This document shows positions 7,494-16,754 of a DNA stretch of 39,712 nt, piece after piece. Every line of letters begins with the position of its first letter. The stretch's first letter is position 1. The position numbers were made by a program, and so were the translations under genes. Below the pieces are notes generated by a model, which worked only from the letters and a program-made list of their open reading frames with translations, did no database searches and had not been told where the DNA came from. Origin of the DNA: Novacetimonas hansenii JCM 7643 (lineage in GTDB: Bacteria > Pseudomonadota > Alphaproteobacteria > Acetobacterales > Acetobacteraceae); NCBI RefSeq assembly GCF_000964405.1, contig NZ_BANE01000171.1, positions 1 through 39,712 on the forward strand. The letters run 5' to 3'.

Positions 7494-8424
7494 TGAAGTG
7501 ACCACTCCAGGGCATAGCCGTATTCATATGGCTTTCGGCATGGATTTCCTCACGATTCCTGTTGCCTCAATCATTCCACTCAAGACATTGCCGCCTGATA
7601 TTAGATTGAGCCGCACATATTCACAGATCTTGAACTCCATAAAAGCGATCGGACACCCGATAGAATCCCCGGCGGTTACGCCAGATACAACGAATGCTGA
7701 ACGATGGTTCCTACTCGACGGTCATTTAAGAATTGAAGCCATGAAAGAACTCGGCTTCACAGAAGTCGAATGTCTTCTGGCTCCTGATGATGATACCTAT
7801 ACCTACAATAAACGGGTCAATCGTATACCACCGATCCAGGAACATCGGATGATCGCACGCGCCATGGAGCGCGGAGTATCATCGTCTGATATCGCTACCG
7901 CACTCAATGTTCAGGTAGAAGCGGTATTGAGGCGTTTCCGGCTACTGGACGGTATCAGTCCCGAAGCCGCGGAAATGCTGAAAGATACCCCCTGCTCAAT
8001 GAAAGTATTCGATATTTTACGCCAGATGACGGCTGTACGACAGATCGAATCCGCTGATCTCATGATTGGCCAGAACAACTTCACAGTCATGTTCGCCAGA
8101 GCTTTACGGGCCGCGACGTCAGAAAATCAGCTAGTACCGAACAAAAGAGGAAAAAAAGAGGGTAGAGCGACACCATCAGGACAGCAGATTGCTCGTATGG
8201 AACGAGAACTCGCGGCACTTCAGACACAAGTAAAATCTGTCGAGGAAACCTACGGCATTGATAATCTGCATTTGACCGTGGCACGTGGCTATATCACCAA
8301 ACTCCTTGCAAACAATAGGATAGTACGTTGGATGGAAACCCATCAACAGGATTACCTTTGTGAATTTCAGAAGATCGCTGAAACCGACCCGCTTGGTTCG
8401 ATTGCTAAAGAAACGAACACCTGA
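7486..8424 (+). CDS. ParB-N / RepB-C plasmid partition protein (second of pair)
   Basis: 312 residues, overlapping the previous gene by 8 nt. The ParB-like N-domain includes FLLDGHLRIEAMKELGF (the GxxR-A block). It is followed by RIPPIQEHRMIARAMERGVS, an HTH (SSDIATALNVQVEAVLRRF), and LMIGQNNFTVMFARALRAAT. The last block is characteristic of the RepB partition C-domain. The C-terminal region is coiled-coil-like (RMERELAALQTQVKSVEETY). It differs from the first protein beyond the shared fold, so the two may form a heteromer rather than be a recent duplication. It is the last gene of the three-gene overlap; the next 180 bp hold no gene. Confidence 0.82.
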   Translation: MTDEVTTPGHSRIHMAFGMDFLTIPVASIIPLKTLPPDIRLSRTYSQILNSIKAIGHPIESPAVTPDTTNAERWFLLDGHLRIEAMKELGFTEVECLLAPDDDTYTYNKRVNRIPPIQEHRMIARAMERGVSSSDIATALNVQVEAVLRRFRLLDGISPEAAEMLKDTPCSMKVFDILRQMTAVRQIESADLMIGQNNFTVMFARALRAATSENQLVPNKRGKKEGRATPSGQQIARMERELAALQTQVKSVEETYGIDNLHLTVARGYITKLLANNRIVRWMETHQQDYLCEFQKIAETDPLGSIAKETNT

Positions 8425-8608
8425 ATTAGAAAATGGGGCCCCTGACCCGATAAGCGCGGAGATCATGGGAAAATCTACACTGTGGGATGGATCAAGCATG
8501 GAGGGGGAAAGGCGGCGAACCTGCGTGATGCCTACTAGGCGCTGGCTGCATTCATGGATTCTCTTTGATTTGCAATTCTGCTTCAAGGCTGTTGATGGAG
8601 GGTAAGCC

Positions 8609-9273
8609 TTGAGCATACGGACATTGACAGATAAGTAATGGAGCCGGATTGAAGGCCATATTGTGGACGGTCGGCAATACAGTGCGCTGGTGGGCTGCCG
8701 GATGTATTTGGAAAATGGATTGCAGCCCGCGTCCGTTTTCAATGTTGGTGACATTCCGGGGGCTGGTAAAGGCTTTTCCATACTTTAGCTGATACCACGG
8801 ACTTCGAACACACCCTGATCGACAGTAATATTTTGAAAGTTTATGCTGGTGCGACTGGTGCGACTGGTGCGACTGGTGCGACTGGTGCGCTGAATCTACC
8901 ACTATCGACCGTTCATGTGGCAGGCTCACGATCCGAGCTGCACGCCTGTCGTCGATGCGATTTGCCCTAGGTCGAGGCTCTTCTGTCCGGTTTACAGGGC
9001 GTCGGCCATGTCATCGCCAATACCGCTTACGATGCAGATCCTCTACGTGCCTTCATAGCTGATGATCTCGGGGCAACCGCATAGATCAAAGCCAATCCCA
9101 GCGCCACGACCATGTCCCCAATGAGTTGAAACCTCTATAAGAAGCGCCATCAGGTCGAATATTTCTTAAATAAAATCAAATGCTTCCGAAGAATCTCCCT
9201 GCGATGCAAGAAAGCTGTCCCTGCATTTATGAGGATCGTTCACCTCGCATGCGCGATGATCTGGCGATGCTGA
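8609..9273 (+). pseudogene. degenerate IS5-family transposase
   Basis: The first part reads SIRTLTDK-stop-WSRIEGHIVDGRQ, like the N-terminus of IS5-type transposases, in one frame. From 8791 a second frame holds all three DDE landmarks: FEHTLIDSN (D), GHVIANTAYDAD (D) and RHQVEYFLNKIK (E), ending VHLACAMIW. In-frame stops at 8968, 9082 and 9127, plus the frameshift, make it inactive. A 9-bp tandem repeat has expanded inside it just after the first catalytic Asp. Confidence 0.8.
8846..8890 (+). repeat. 9-bp tandem repeat, five units
   Basis: CTGGTGCGA is repeated four times exactly from 8846 to 8881, and a fifth copy differs in its last base (8882-8890). In the dead transposase frame it encodes a Gly-Ala-Thr repeat. 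Because the period is a multiple of three, changes in copy number would not shift the frame. Confidence 0.92.
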
Positions 9274-9302
9274 ATGCAGGCAACACTAGGGATTTATGCA
9301 AT

Positions 9303-9899
9303 TCATTTTGGGCTAGCTTCCAGAGGCTCAGGAGCATCCATTAATCGTAAGGAGGCGTTTGAACCATGCAGCAGGAGCGGCAATATTCGTCTGAGTTGCT
9401 GCATTTGTTCATGGGTAATATCACGAAAAATTGTGTCATTGACTGGCACTTGGATTTCAGTCAATTTTTTGAGACTGATACGGCCTTTGGCTGTAGTGTG
9501 AAGCAGAATGCGCCGACGATCATGTGGGTTGACTTCTTTTTTTACCAGTCCGGCCTCAACCAGCTTATTGACTTCGATCGTGACAAATGCGCCGCTGAGA
9601 TGAATATGCTCAGCAATCTGTATGATACCGACTTCTTCGTTTTCCATATGTGCAATAGAAATCAGAATAGTATATTGCGTTCCGCTCAAACCAATATACC
9701 GCCCGAGGCGACTGCGATTTTCCTGAATCCTGGCTGAAAATGCCAGAATATTGTGCAGCATTTCACGGAAAATACGATCCGACCCGTTAACCAGAAGCTC
9801 AGGCCGCGATACTGTCAGGGGGTGGGCCTCATCAAGAGGAGCCGTCAGGAGCGGGGAGTGGTTACGTATTCGGGAGCCGGAGAGTTTTTTCGCTTTCAT
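9303..9899 (-). CDS. MarR-family transcriptional regulator
   Basis: 198 residues. The first ~40 (basic, no motif) may not all be translated; an inner ATG near residue 47 is an alternative start. The core is a MarR winged helix: LGRYIGLSGTQYTILISIAH, then VGIIQIAEHIHLSGAFVTIE, NKLVEAGLVKKEVNPHDRRR and wing ILLHTTAKGRISL, with C-terminal dimerisation helices. Both sides are IS remnants (IS5 and IS481), so its original target genes have probably been lost and it is an orphan regulator. The RILLHTTAKG wing and DRRR turn make the family secure; the ligand is unknown. Confidence 0.85.
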   Translation of the reverse strand: MKAKKLSGSRIRNHSPLLTAPLDEAHPLTVSRPELLVNGSDRIFREMLHNILAFSARIQENRSRLGRYIGLSGTQYTILISIAHMENEEVGIIQIAEHIHLSGAFVTIEVNKLVEAGLVKKEVNPHDRRRILLHTTAKGRISLKKLTEIQVPVNDTIFRDITHEQMQQLRRILPLLLHGSNASLRLMDAPEPLEASPK

Positions 9900-10093
9900 T
9901 CTGACTTGATAGCATGCCGTATCCCTCTGTCGATCAAAAAAGCAGGGCCAGACCCATTTTCCGAACGTGGAAAATGAAAGGGGCGCAATATCTGGATCGG
10001 GTATTTATGGCATGTTAATGCATTATCCCAATCAAGGTGTTTGGTCCCGGGCTTTGATGGTGCATTATTTTCACGCGAATGGAAGGAAGCACT

Positions 10094-10369
10094 ATGGACC
10101 AGGTTCACCACGTGAGCGCCATAACGACAGCGGTGGTCCGTCGAGCGATGTAGCATAGTCAAGAGAACCTGAAAGTTCTGGCGAAACGCTACGGGATTAA
10201 CCCGAAGACGGTCGCGAAATGGAAAAAACGATCAGATATGCTGGATCGTTCCACCGGTCTCCGCACTCCCGCATCAAGCGTTCTGTCGATTGAAGAAGAA
10301 GCCGTAATCGTGATATTTTGCCGTCATATGTTACTGCCGCTGGACTTGTGTGATGCAAGATGTTTTTGA
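10094..10369 (+). pseudogene. IS481-family transposase N-terminal fragment
   Basis: From the ATG at 10094 the frame reads MDQVHHVSAITTAVVRRAM, then an in-frame TAG near 10151. It continues ENLKVLAKRYGINPKTVAKW, with LSIEEEAVIVIFCRHMLLPLD before a TGA at 10367. This is the HTH region of IS481-type transposases. The catalytic rve domain is missing, so the element is truncated as well as interrupted. Confidence 0.78.
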
Positions 10370-10704
10370 CGCTATGAATATATAAAGCATATTATTCAAT
10401 ATTTTTGGTACAGTAAATTATGCATTATGATGACAAGGGCAGGTTTGCTGATATCAGACAGGATGTCCATATAACGATATTTCACTATCTATAATAGTTA
10501 TCTGAAAAGTCGGCACCAGCAACTCACTAAAAGTATAAATATTTTTTCAAATGCCTTTGAAAGAAATTACATTTTCAAAAATCATGGTCAATTCTGAAAT
10601 TTTACTTTCCTATCAATTGGTTATCTTAAAACGGCCTGTAAGCAGCCAGATATGATATTAATACGCGGAGTGCATCTCCTTCAGCTAACTCGACCGACAT
10701 ACGC
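10370..10704. other. AT-rich intergenic region, no gene seen
   Basis: About 335 bp between the IS481 fragment and the 3' end of the helicase gene. It is far more AT-rich than its surroundings and holds no credible ORF, RNA gene or terminator. It may be a junction between separately acquired segments. Confidence 0.5.
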
Positions 10705-13700
10705 TCATGATACGGCTTCTAATGGATTATGCCCCATCCATTCCTCCGGAGAGATATCGGGGAATGAGTCGGCGGCATGCGCGAAAACTCCTGCGCCTCG
10801 CCATTCTTCATGATTTCCGACGATATAGAGTACACGCTTTGCCCTTGTCGCGGCGACATTGAGCAAATTGGGCGTTCCACCGGCCCATGTCCGCGATCCT
10901 GGCCGTGCGCCGCGTCCAGCCCCCAGCATGAGGATAACAGCCTCAGCTTCTTTACCCTGGAAGGTATGGACAGTGCCGACATGACGGTCAATCCAGTCCT
11001 CCCGATCAGTTGGATTCATTCCGGGGAGGATGGCTGGTGTCCGCACCAGCAATTGACGTAGACGCGTTGCTGGCACACGGAAGGGGGAAATGACATACAG
11101 GTCCGGTCCCTTGGGCTGCATCCGGCAGAGTTCGGCAATCGCAGTGGTAATAAGTTGCCCTTCTGCCTCGACCCACTTGCCACTGGAAGGTGCATCCACA
11201 TCGATCCATGCACTTGGGCCAAGTTTCTCGCGGATGGCGGATTGGCCTGCGCCTGTGGCATGGACCATACGTTCAGCATATGCAATCCGGTTGGCAAGGT
11301 CGAACATCGGTTTTTCACAGCGCCGATGTACAAGCAGGGGCATGCCAGTATCCCGGCTGGTTGGGCCTCCCGGCACCGGGTTCTCGACCGGAAAACGCCC
11401 CTGGATAATGCTTGCACGATCAGCCAGAACCTGTGCCGAGACCGCAGGTGCCGCCCAGGGAGTGGGGAGCAGGCCATTGCCTTGAAAGATCAGGGCGGTT
11501 GTATGCTGCGGTGTGGTGACTACTGGTTCGATTTGCAGTGGATCGCCAATCACGACGGCCCGACGGGCGCGCCAGAGGGCACCGACCGCCTGCTGTGGAG
11601 CGGCCTGGCCTGCTTCGTCAATCAGCAACCATCCAATTGATGCTTCTCGGAAGGTCTGGAACATCCGGCCGATCGATGCAAAGGTCGATGATACGACAGG
11701 CACCAGCAGGAAAAAGTATCCCCAGTCCTGAGGGCTCGCATTTGCCGCGCCATTGACAACCGCGTTCAGTGCGCGCTTGAGGGGTTGGGCGCCAGCGGCC
11801 ACAAAGGCATGATGCAGGCGAACCGCTGCGATAAACAGTTCGTCGCGTGCATGGCGAAATTGCCCGCCATTCCATGGGCTGCTTTTTTGGAACAGATCGT
11901 CTGGCTGCGACCAGAACCCAGGACCGGGGAAACAGTTTCCAAGCTCCTGTTGGCCTTTTTCCAGTTGTTGTCCAAGCCGCGCAACTTTGGCCTGCAATGT
12001 TTCCAGGCGCGCTTTCGCGTCCGCATATTGTTCAGAAAACCGCGTCTCTTCGGCTGTTGCGATGTCAAGGCGCGCCCTGGCATCATGGGTTATCCGCTGC
12101 GCTTCTTCAAGTCGTACAACCTGTTCGCGGATTCCGCTTTCATGCGTCTTCCACGCCTGAGTGCGCAACATTTTTGAGAAAAAGGAGGGTTGAACGGAAG
12201 TCAGGGCGGTGAGTTTGCCAGCTTCAAGCCCTTCAATGCGTTCGGCTTCATCCACCTGACCTTTGGCCACCATTGCTGCGTGCGATGCAGCCTCATGATC
12301 CAGCCGGAACTGTTCTTGCCTCTCGTCAGCCTGTGGGAGTTCCGTTTCCGTCTTACGCAGGGCCTCTCCCGCCTGGGACAGTGCAACCAGTTCGTTCCTC
12401 AGCCTTCGGCTATGGTCAAGGGCCTGCCGGAATGCGTCCCTGGCTTCCCGCCACTGTGCCATGGCCTGCGGATTTCTTGGCGGCGGCTCAACTTCCGCCA
12501 ATTTGCCTGGCCGACGTTCCTTAAGATGTTGCGCATTCGGCCATGCTGCGCGATTCAACCAGTCGTTCAGGCCCCATTCCTCGTTCCACCAGACACGGTC
12601 GAAGAATTGCTGCCGGTTTTTTGCCCGACCCAAGCGGGCTGCAATCAGGCCCCAGGCCCGCTTTTCAGGTTCGGCGTCTTGCTTCAACCCGAGCAGATGG
12701 GTCGCAGTCCGCCCAAAATGATCGAGGCCTTCATCCCGCCAGACAGATTTGTCGAGTGCTTTCTCGCGAACGGGGAGTTCAAGGCTGATATTTTCGACCG
12801 CGGCATTGTTACTGCTGGCGACCACGATGGCAAAATCCATCAGGTCGAGATCCCCGACACCATCAGCCGGATTTTCAATATCGGCCAGTTTTTCTGCGCG
12901 TGTAATCATCACCTGTGCAACCAGGTCGCGCAGCAGGGTTGTTTTTCCCGTGCCGGGAGGGCCGTTGATGGCGGCAAGACCTTCCGTCGCCAGATCACGG
13001 GTGATGACGTTGACCGCTGCCTGTTGCAGAAGGGTCAATGGATGGAGCCCGGGGCCGGGCCAGCGGCCAAGGGGAAAAAGTTCTGGCGACAGGAGGGCAG
13101 CCAGTTGCGTGCGATCGGTCAGCGCGTCCCAAGGGGCGACAGGCGGGTTCAGGCCAAGATAGGCGGCGAGGGCGGCTGGAAGAGTATCCGCATCACGCAG
13201 GGCGCGACCAAGGTCGGGAAGGTAGAAGCTTGAGAGCAAGTCACCATTCGGAGCGTTGACTTTCTCGCTCTCGATCACGCATGGCACAGGGATCCAGAGA
13301 TCGTTTGGCACAGATAACGCCCCGGCGAGTTCATCAGCAACGCCATGCAGGTCCGTCCATGTCAGGGAGCGCGGTTTGCCTTCACTGCCGCATGGGGTGA
13401 GAAGGTCGGCAAAACGCGATTGCAGGGCTTCTGATTGACCGTCCCATTCTGCCAGGCCGGCAGGGCTGCCACCATCAAGAATATGTCCAACACCCCAGGC
13501 AAAACTGGCAATGGCCAGTGTATCTGGCACCATGATCCCCCATTCGTCGAGTACAACGCTGGCGGCGATCACGTTGCCTTTTTTGGTGGATCGATCAGTT
13601 TTGTCGTCTTCATCGGGGTCGTTTTCGCCAAGGGCGGAATTCAGGCGTTCGAATGATGCGCGGGTCGGCATAGCGCCGAGAATGACATTATACCAACGTC

Positions 13701-14004
13701 GCTTAACACGCGGTTTTTTGGCAGTTTGCGACTCTGTGGTCTTCTTCCGATCACTCTCAACAGACGCGACCGGAGGCTCCGGGGAGGGATCTGGCAGGAC
13801 AGGCCATGGTGTGGAATCGTCCGGCTGTGGTGGATGCCACAGGTCCGGGCCGTCTGCTGCCTCGGTTCTCCGGTTTTTGATGCGGCCTTCGCGATCCACG
13901 GCTATGTCGTTCCAGCCCGCCTCCCGCGTGGCTTGCGGGGTCAGGACTTCCAGCGCAATCCAGGAGCGCAGGACACGGCGGGCTGTATCTGGTGTGACGG
14001 TCAT
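10705..14004 (-). CDS. UPF1/DNA2-like superfamily 1 helicase
   Basis: 1099 residues from the ATG at 14004; an in-frame TTG at 14031 would add nine, and the numbers below count from that TTG. Motif I is GPPGTGKTT (357-365), motif II LLIDEAGQA (802-810), motif III GDPLQIEP (829-836), motif V HTFQGKEAE (1022-1030) and motif VI NVAATRAKR (1058-1066). All are intact, so the ATPase should be active. About 430 residues separate motifs I and II, including a charged, coiled-coil-rich stretch at 520-700. The N-terminal 330 residues have no domain I recognise, and no nuclease motif is visible. The gene stands alone between an IS fragment and a sugar island. Helicases of this class (COG1112-like) occur in antiphage systems such as Mokosh, so defence is possible but unproven. 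Confidence 0.85.
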   Translation of the reverse strand: MTVTPDTARRVLRSWIALEVLTPQATREAGWNDIAVDREGRIKNRRTEAADGPDLWHPPQPDDSTPWPVLPDPSPEPPVASVESDRKKTTESQTAKKPRVKRRWYNVILGAMPTRASFERLNSALGENDPDEDDKTDRSTKKGNVIAASVVLDEWGIMVPDTLAIASFAWGVGHILDGGSPAGLAEWDGQSEALQSRFADLLTPCGSEGKPRSLTWTDLHGVADELAGALSVPNDLWIPVPCVIESEKVNAPNGDLLSSFYLPDLGRALRDADTLPAALAAYLGLNPPVAPWDALTDRTQLAALLSPELFPLGRWPGPGLHPLTLLQQAAVNVITRDLATEGLAAINGPPGTGKTTLLRDLVAQVMITRAEKLADIENPADGVGDLDLMDFAIVVASSNNAAVENISLELPVREKALDKSVWRDEGLDHFGRTATHLLGLKQDAEPEKRAWGLIAARLGRAKNRQQFFDRVWWNEEWGLNDWLNRAAWPNAQHLKERRPGKLAEVEPPPRNPQAMAQWREARDAFRQALDHSRRLRNELVALSQAGEALRKTETELPQADERQEQFRLDHEAASHAAMVAKGQVDEAERIEGLEAGKLTALTSVQPSFFSKMLRTQAWKTHESGIREQVVRLEEAQRITHDARARLDIATAEETRFSEQYADAKARLETLQAKVARLGQQLEKGQQELGNCFPGPGFWSQPDDLFQKSSPWNGGQFRHARDELFIAAVRLHHAFVAAGAQPLKRALNAVVNGAANASPQDWGYFFLLVPVVSSTFASIGRMFQTFREASIGWLLIDEAGQAAPQQAVGALWRARRAVVIGDPLQIEPVVTTPQHTTALIFQGNGLLPTPWAAPAVSAQVLADRASIIQGRFPVENPVPGGPTSRDTGMPLLVHRRCEKPMFDLANRIAYAERMVHATGAGQSAIREKLGPSAWIDVDAPSSGKWVEAEGQLITTAIAELCRMQPKGPDLYVISPFRVPATRLRQLLVRTPAILPGMNPTDREDWIDRHVGTVHTFQGKEAEAVILMLGAGRGARPGSRTWAGGTPNLLNVAATRAKRVLYIVGNHEEWRGAGVFAHAADSFPDISPEEWMGHNPLEAVS

Positions 14005-14031
14005 AGCTGCATCTTTGCCCTCGTAACGCAA

Positions 14032-14522
14032 TGAAACAAGTCACAAATCGCTGTCATAGGTTATCTGATCGACAGCTTTGGGCATATTTTATACTGTTCT
14101 GGGTACAAATGAGGCAGGGGCGTTGCTATTTCTGATATTCCCAGCCGGGAAATGTGGTGACTGGGTGGGGGGATTGAAGGATGAGGGGAAATGTTCAAGT
14201 TCGCCTGCTTATGGAATTTTTACCTCCCAATCGATGTACGGGTTTCTGAAAACTCGATAGAGATCGTTGCTCCTGACAGCGTGTGCTGAGACCTGTCGGA
14301 TGCGGGAAACCCTCTTGATTAGTCAGATTTTTTTGAGGATGTTTCTGTTACTTTAAGAAAATTTCCCGATATATATGTATGTTTTTACATGTTTATGTAT
14401 AATGTTTTTTTTTGAAAAGAGAATAAGTGTATAAATTTTAAATATTGTAATATCAATGATGATAGGTATATTTGCGATATCATCAAAAAATAATTAATTG
14501 CGCAAAATATTTTATTGGAATT
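14032..14522. other. intergenic region between helicase and LacI genes
   Basis: About 490 bp, with the distal 200 very AT-rich. It should contain the helicase promoter (minus strand, near 14032-14100) and the 3' end of the LacI transcript. The one clear structure is an inverted repeat TGATGATA/TATCATCA (14457-14464 and 14478-14485, 13-nt loop) followed on the plus strand by six A. It is in the wrong orientation for a normal LacI-side terminator. No gene is supported. Confidence 0.45.
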
Positions 14523-15542
14523 TTATGCGGATGACCGCATTATTATCGTTCCCTTTAGTGGTGTTTTAAGGGGAATATGCGTTTTTTTTCCTGAAATTGC
14601 CAGCATGAGGATATCAAATGTTCGATTTACCAATCCTTCATAGTCCTGGGCAATTGTTGTAAGGTCCGGGCTGGTAAAGCGGCTTAATGGATGATCGTCA
14701 TGTCCTGCTACTTTTAATTGACAGGAAGGGCGAATGCCAACCGATATGTTATATTTATAAGCTGCGGAAAGCACCCCAAAGGCAATGCGATCATTGGCGC
14801 ATAATAAAGTATTGGCGGGAAAACCATTATTTTCAAATGCCATGCAAGCGATTTCAAACCCGATTTGTTCGAAATCCCACGAAATCTTTTCTATGCTAAC
14901 AATCATGGGGGGCACACCAGCTTTGTGTGCTGCCACCCGATAGGCAGCAAGGCGTTCTGTTGCATTCTGGTTTATCTTGGGCATATCAATATAGCATGGT
15001 GGTTCACCTGTTCTTATTAAATAGTCGTATAAAAGACCTATGCTCTGAAAATTATCATTTCCAACAAATGGTATATCAGTCCCAATATGGCTATCCATAA
15101 ATACGAGGGATGTCTTCTCTTTAAGTGCCGTGAAAAGAGACGTATTTTTTTTGCTTCCCAAAGGGGCCACGATCGCGCCAGCCAAAGGCAGTGAACGAAG
15201 TGTTTCGATCGCTTTGCGTTCGGTATCTTCGTTTCCGTAAGAGCAAAGGATAATTGACCAGTATCCCTCTGCCGCGCATCGTTTTTCAATTTTCGATACA
15301 ATCTGGGCATAGAATGGATCGGTAATAGTCGGTACCAGAATTCCAATATTTTTGGGTAATTTTCGGTTTAGATTGGTGGCAAACAGATTGGGCCTATAAT
15401 CATGTTCATGTAAGGCATTTTCAATTTTTTTTCGTGTCGTGATCTTAACACTGTCTGGATCGTTAAAATACTTTGATAATGTTGGGCGAGAAATGCCTAT
15501 TACTTCAGATAACTCATCCATGGTGCGGATATTTTTTGCCAC
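14523..15542 (-). CDS. LacI-family transcriptional regulator of the polyol/tagatose island
   Basis: 339 residues. The N-terminal HTH and hinge are typical of LacI: TMDELSEVIGISRPTLSKYF, then TTRKKIENALHEHDYRPNLFA. The periplasmic-binding-like sensor domain follows (KNIGILVPTITDPFYAQIV, GAIVAPLGSKKN, TLLCANDRIAFGVLSAAYKY, LKVAGHDDHPLSR, LTTIAQDYEGL). It diverges from the sugar-kinase gene over a 255-bp region, so it most likely represses the kinase-GatZ-SDR-porter-sld genes until a polyol or keto-sugar binds. The exact ligand and operator are not evident. It is AT-richer than the enzymes beside it. Confidence 0.87.
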   Translation of the reverse strand: MAKNIRTMDELSEVIGISRPTLSKYFNDPDSVKITTRKKIENALHEHDYRPNLFATNLNRKLPKNIGILVPTITDPFYAQIVSKIEKRCAAEGYWSIILCSYGNEDTERKAIETLRSLPLAGAIVAPLGSKKNTSLFTALKEKTSLVFMDSHIGTDIPFVGNDNFQSIGLLYDYLIRTGEPPCYIDMPKINQNATERLAAYRVAAHKAGVPPMIVSIEKISWDFEQIGFEIACMAFENNGFPANTLLCANDRIAFGVLSAAYKYNISVGIRPSCQLKVAGHDDHPLSRFTSPDLTTIAQDYEGLVNRTFDILMLAISGKKTHIPLKTPLKGTIIMRSSA

Positions 15543-15797
15543 TTCGACCCCAGGTTAAACTTCATAGAGCTATTTTCCTATTTTGCCTATCGGGAACATA
15601 TTTGCAATCCGATAAACCGTATTTTTTCGCGCGTAAATTTTTATGTTGATGCGCGGTGTAATATCGTTAAAGAATGCGGTATCGGATTTCTTGATTCCGG
15701 TTGGGGCAACGCTGCGGAGACAGCGAGAGGAGATAAACGTGAAACAACCATGTCGATCCACGCAGACGCATGATGGCTTTCCCATCGGGAAAGCAGC
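15543..15797. promoter_or_regulatory. divergent LacI/kinase promoter region
   Basis: Both the LacI gene and the sugar operon must be read from this 255-bp gap. The only symmetric element I find is TATCGG (15588-15593) facing CCGATA (15609-15614) across 15 bp. A further TATCGG occurs at about 15680. These are weak operator candidates; no strong 14-16 bp LacI palindrome is present. Confidence 0.35.
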
Positions 15798-16754
15798 ATG
15801 ACAAAGCGAGTGCTTGCCATTGGCGAGGTGATTGTCGAAATCATGGCGACGAGTTTAGGCAGGGGATTTAGCGAACCAATTGCATTGGTTGGTCCTTTCC
15901 CGTCGGGCGCGCCAACCATCTTCATCGATCAGGTTGCCCGGCTGGGAGTGCCTGCATCAATGGTTGGTGCTGTTGGTAATGATGATTTTGGCCTTTTGCT
16001 GCGTGAACGTCTTGCGTGTGATGGGGTTGATATCGTCGGCCTTCGATCAATTCAGCACGCAGCTACCGGCAGTGCGTTTGTGCGGTATCGCCCTGATGGA
16101 GATCGGGATTTTGTATTCAATATCCATGATAGCGCTGCTGCGCGCGTCGTGCTGGATGAAAAAACACGCTCAGTAATCGCGCAGTGTCACCATGTGCATA
16201 TCATGGGCTCATCGTTGTTTTCTCCTCAGATGGTGTCCGTTATCCAGGCTGCGGTTGATGACGTGAAAAAACGCGGAGGCAGTGTCTCCTTTGACCCCAA
16301 TGGTCGTAAGGAAATGCTTGATAAGCCCGGAATGCGTGATGCCTTGATGGGATTCCTTGCCCAGACTGACCTGTTTTTACCCAGTGGTGAAGAACTGACC
16401 GCATTGACACAGGCTCAGGATGAAGCGGGCGCTTTGGCTGAACTGCTGGATCTTGGCATTTCGGCAGTCGTCATCAAACGTGGCGGAGCGGGGGCGAGCT
16501 ATTGCGATCGGCAGACAAGAATTGATGTGCCGGGATTGAAGGTAAACGAAATTGACCCGACGGGGGCAGGGGACTGTTTTGGGGCGACGTTCGTTGCCTG
16601 CTGGTTGACTGGCAGGATACCCGAAGAGTGTCTGCGTCTGGCAAATGCGAGTGGTGCCATGGCGGTTACCCGGCGCGGCCCAATGGAAGGGACCGCCAGC
16701 ATGGTGGAACTGGAGGCCTTTCTCGCTACTCGCATGATAGAAATGAATACATGA
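15798..16754 (+). CDS. PfkB-family sugar kinase, probable D-tagatose kinase
   Basis: 318 residues with the complete ribokinase-like fold. The start region is VLAIGEVIVEIMA, followed by the substrate-side GGxxxN-like segment (FPSGAPTIFIDQVARLG), the lid region, and the C-terminal signature DPTGAGDCFGATF (253-265), in which Asp259 should be the catalytic base. KDG kinases look similar, but the next gene (PF08013) points to tagatose. In Agrobacterium a PF00294 kinase makes tagatose 6-phosphate for a PF08013 epimerase. The stop overlaps the next ATG (ATGA), a translationally coupled pair. Substrate assignment is by context. Confidence 0.8.
   Translation: MTKRVLAIGEVIVEIMATSLGRGFSEPIALVGPFPSGAPTIFIDQVARLGVPASMVGAVGNDDFGLLLRERLACDGVDIVGLRSIQHAATGSAFVRYRPDGDRDFVFNIHDSAAARVVLDEKTRSVIAQCHHVHIMGSSLFSPQMVSVIQAAVDDVKKRGGSVSFDPNGRKEMLDKPGMRDALMGFLAQTDLFLPSGEELTALTQAQDEAGALAELLDLGISAVVIKRGGAGASYCDRQTRIDVPGLKVNEIDPTGAGDCFGATFVACWLTGRIPEECLRLANASGAMAVTRRGPMEGTASMVELEAFLATRMIEMNT

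Noticed and set aside
8846-8890. Short repeats as a CRISPR array
   Set aside because: Units are directly adjacent 9-mers without spacers, within a transposase frame.
12190-13233. 347-codon plus-strand ORF inside the helicase gene
   Set aside because: It is antisense to a helicase with intact motifs and has no recognisable domain; long antisense frames are common in GC-rich genes.
13511-14026. 171-codon plus-strand ORF near the helicase N-terminus
   Set aside because: Composition is serine/arginine-rich and it mirrors helicase codons; no ribosome site or domain.
14078-14260. 60-codon plus-strand ORF in the helicase-LacI gap
   Set aside because: No ribosome site, no domain and no neighbour on that strand; composition looks random.
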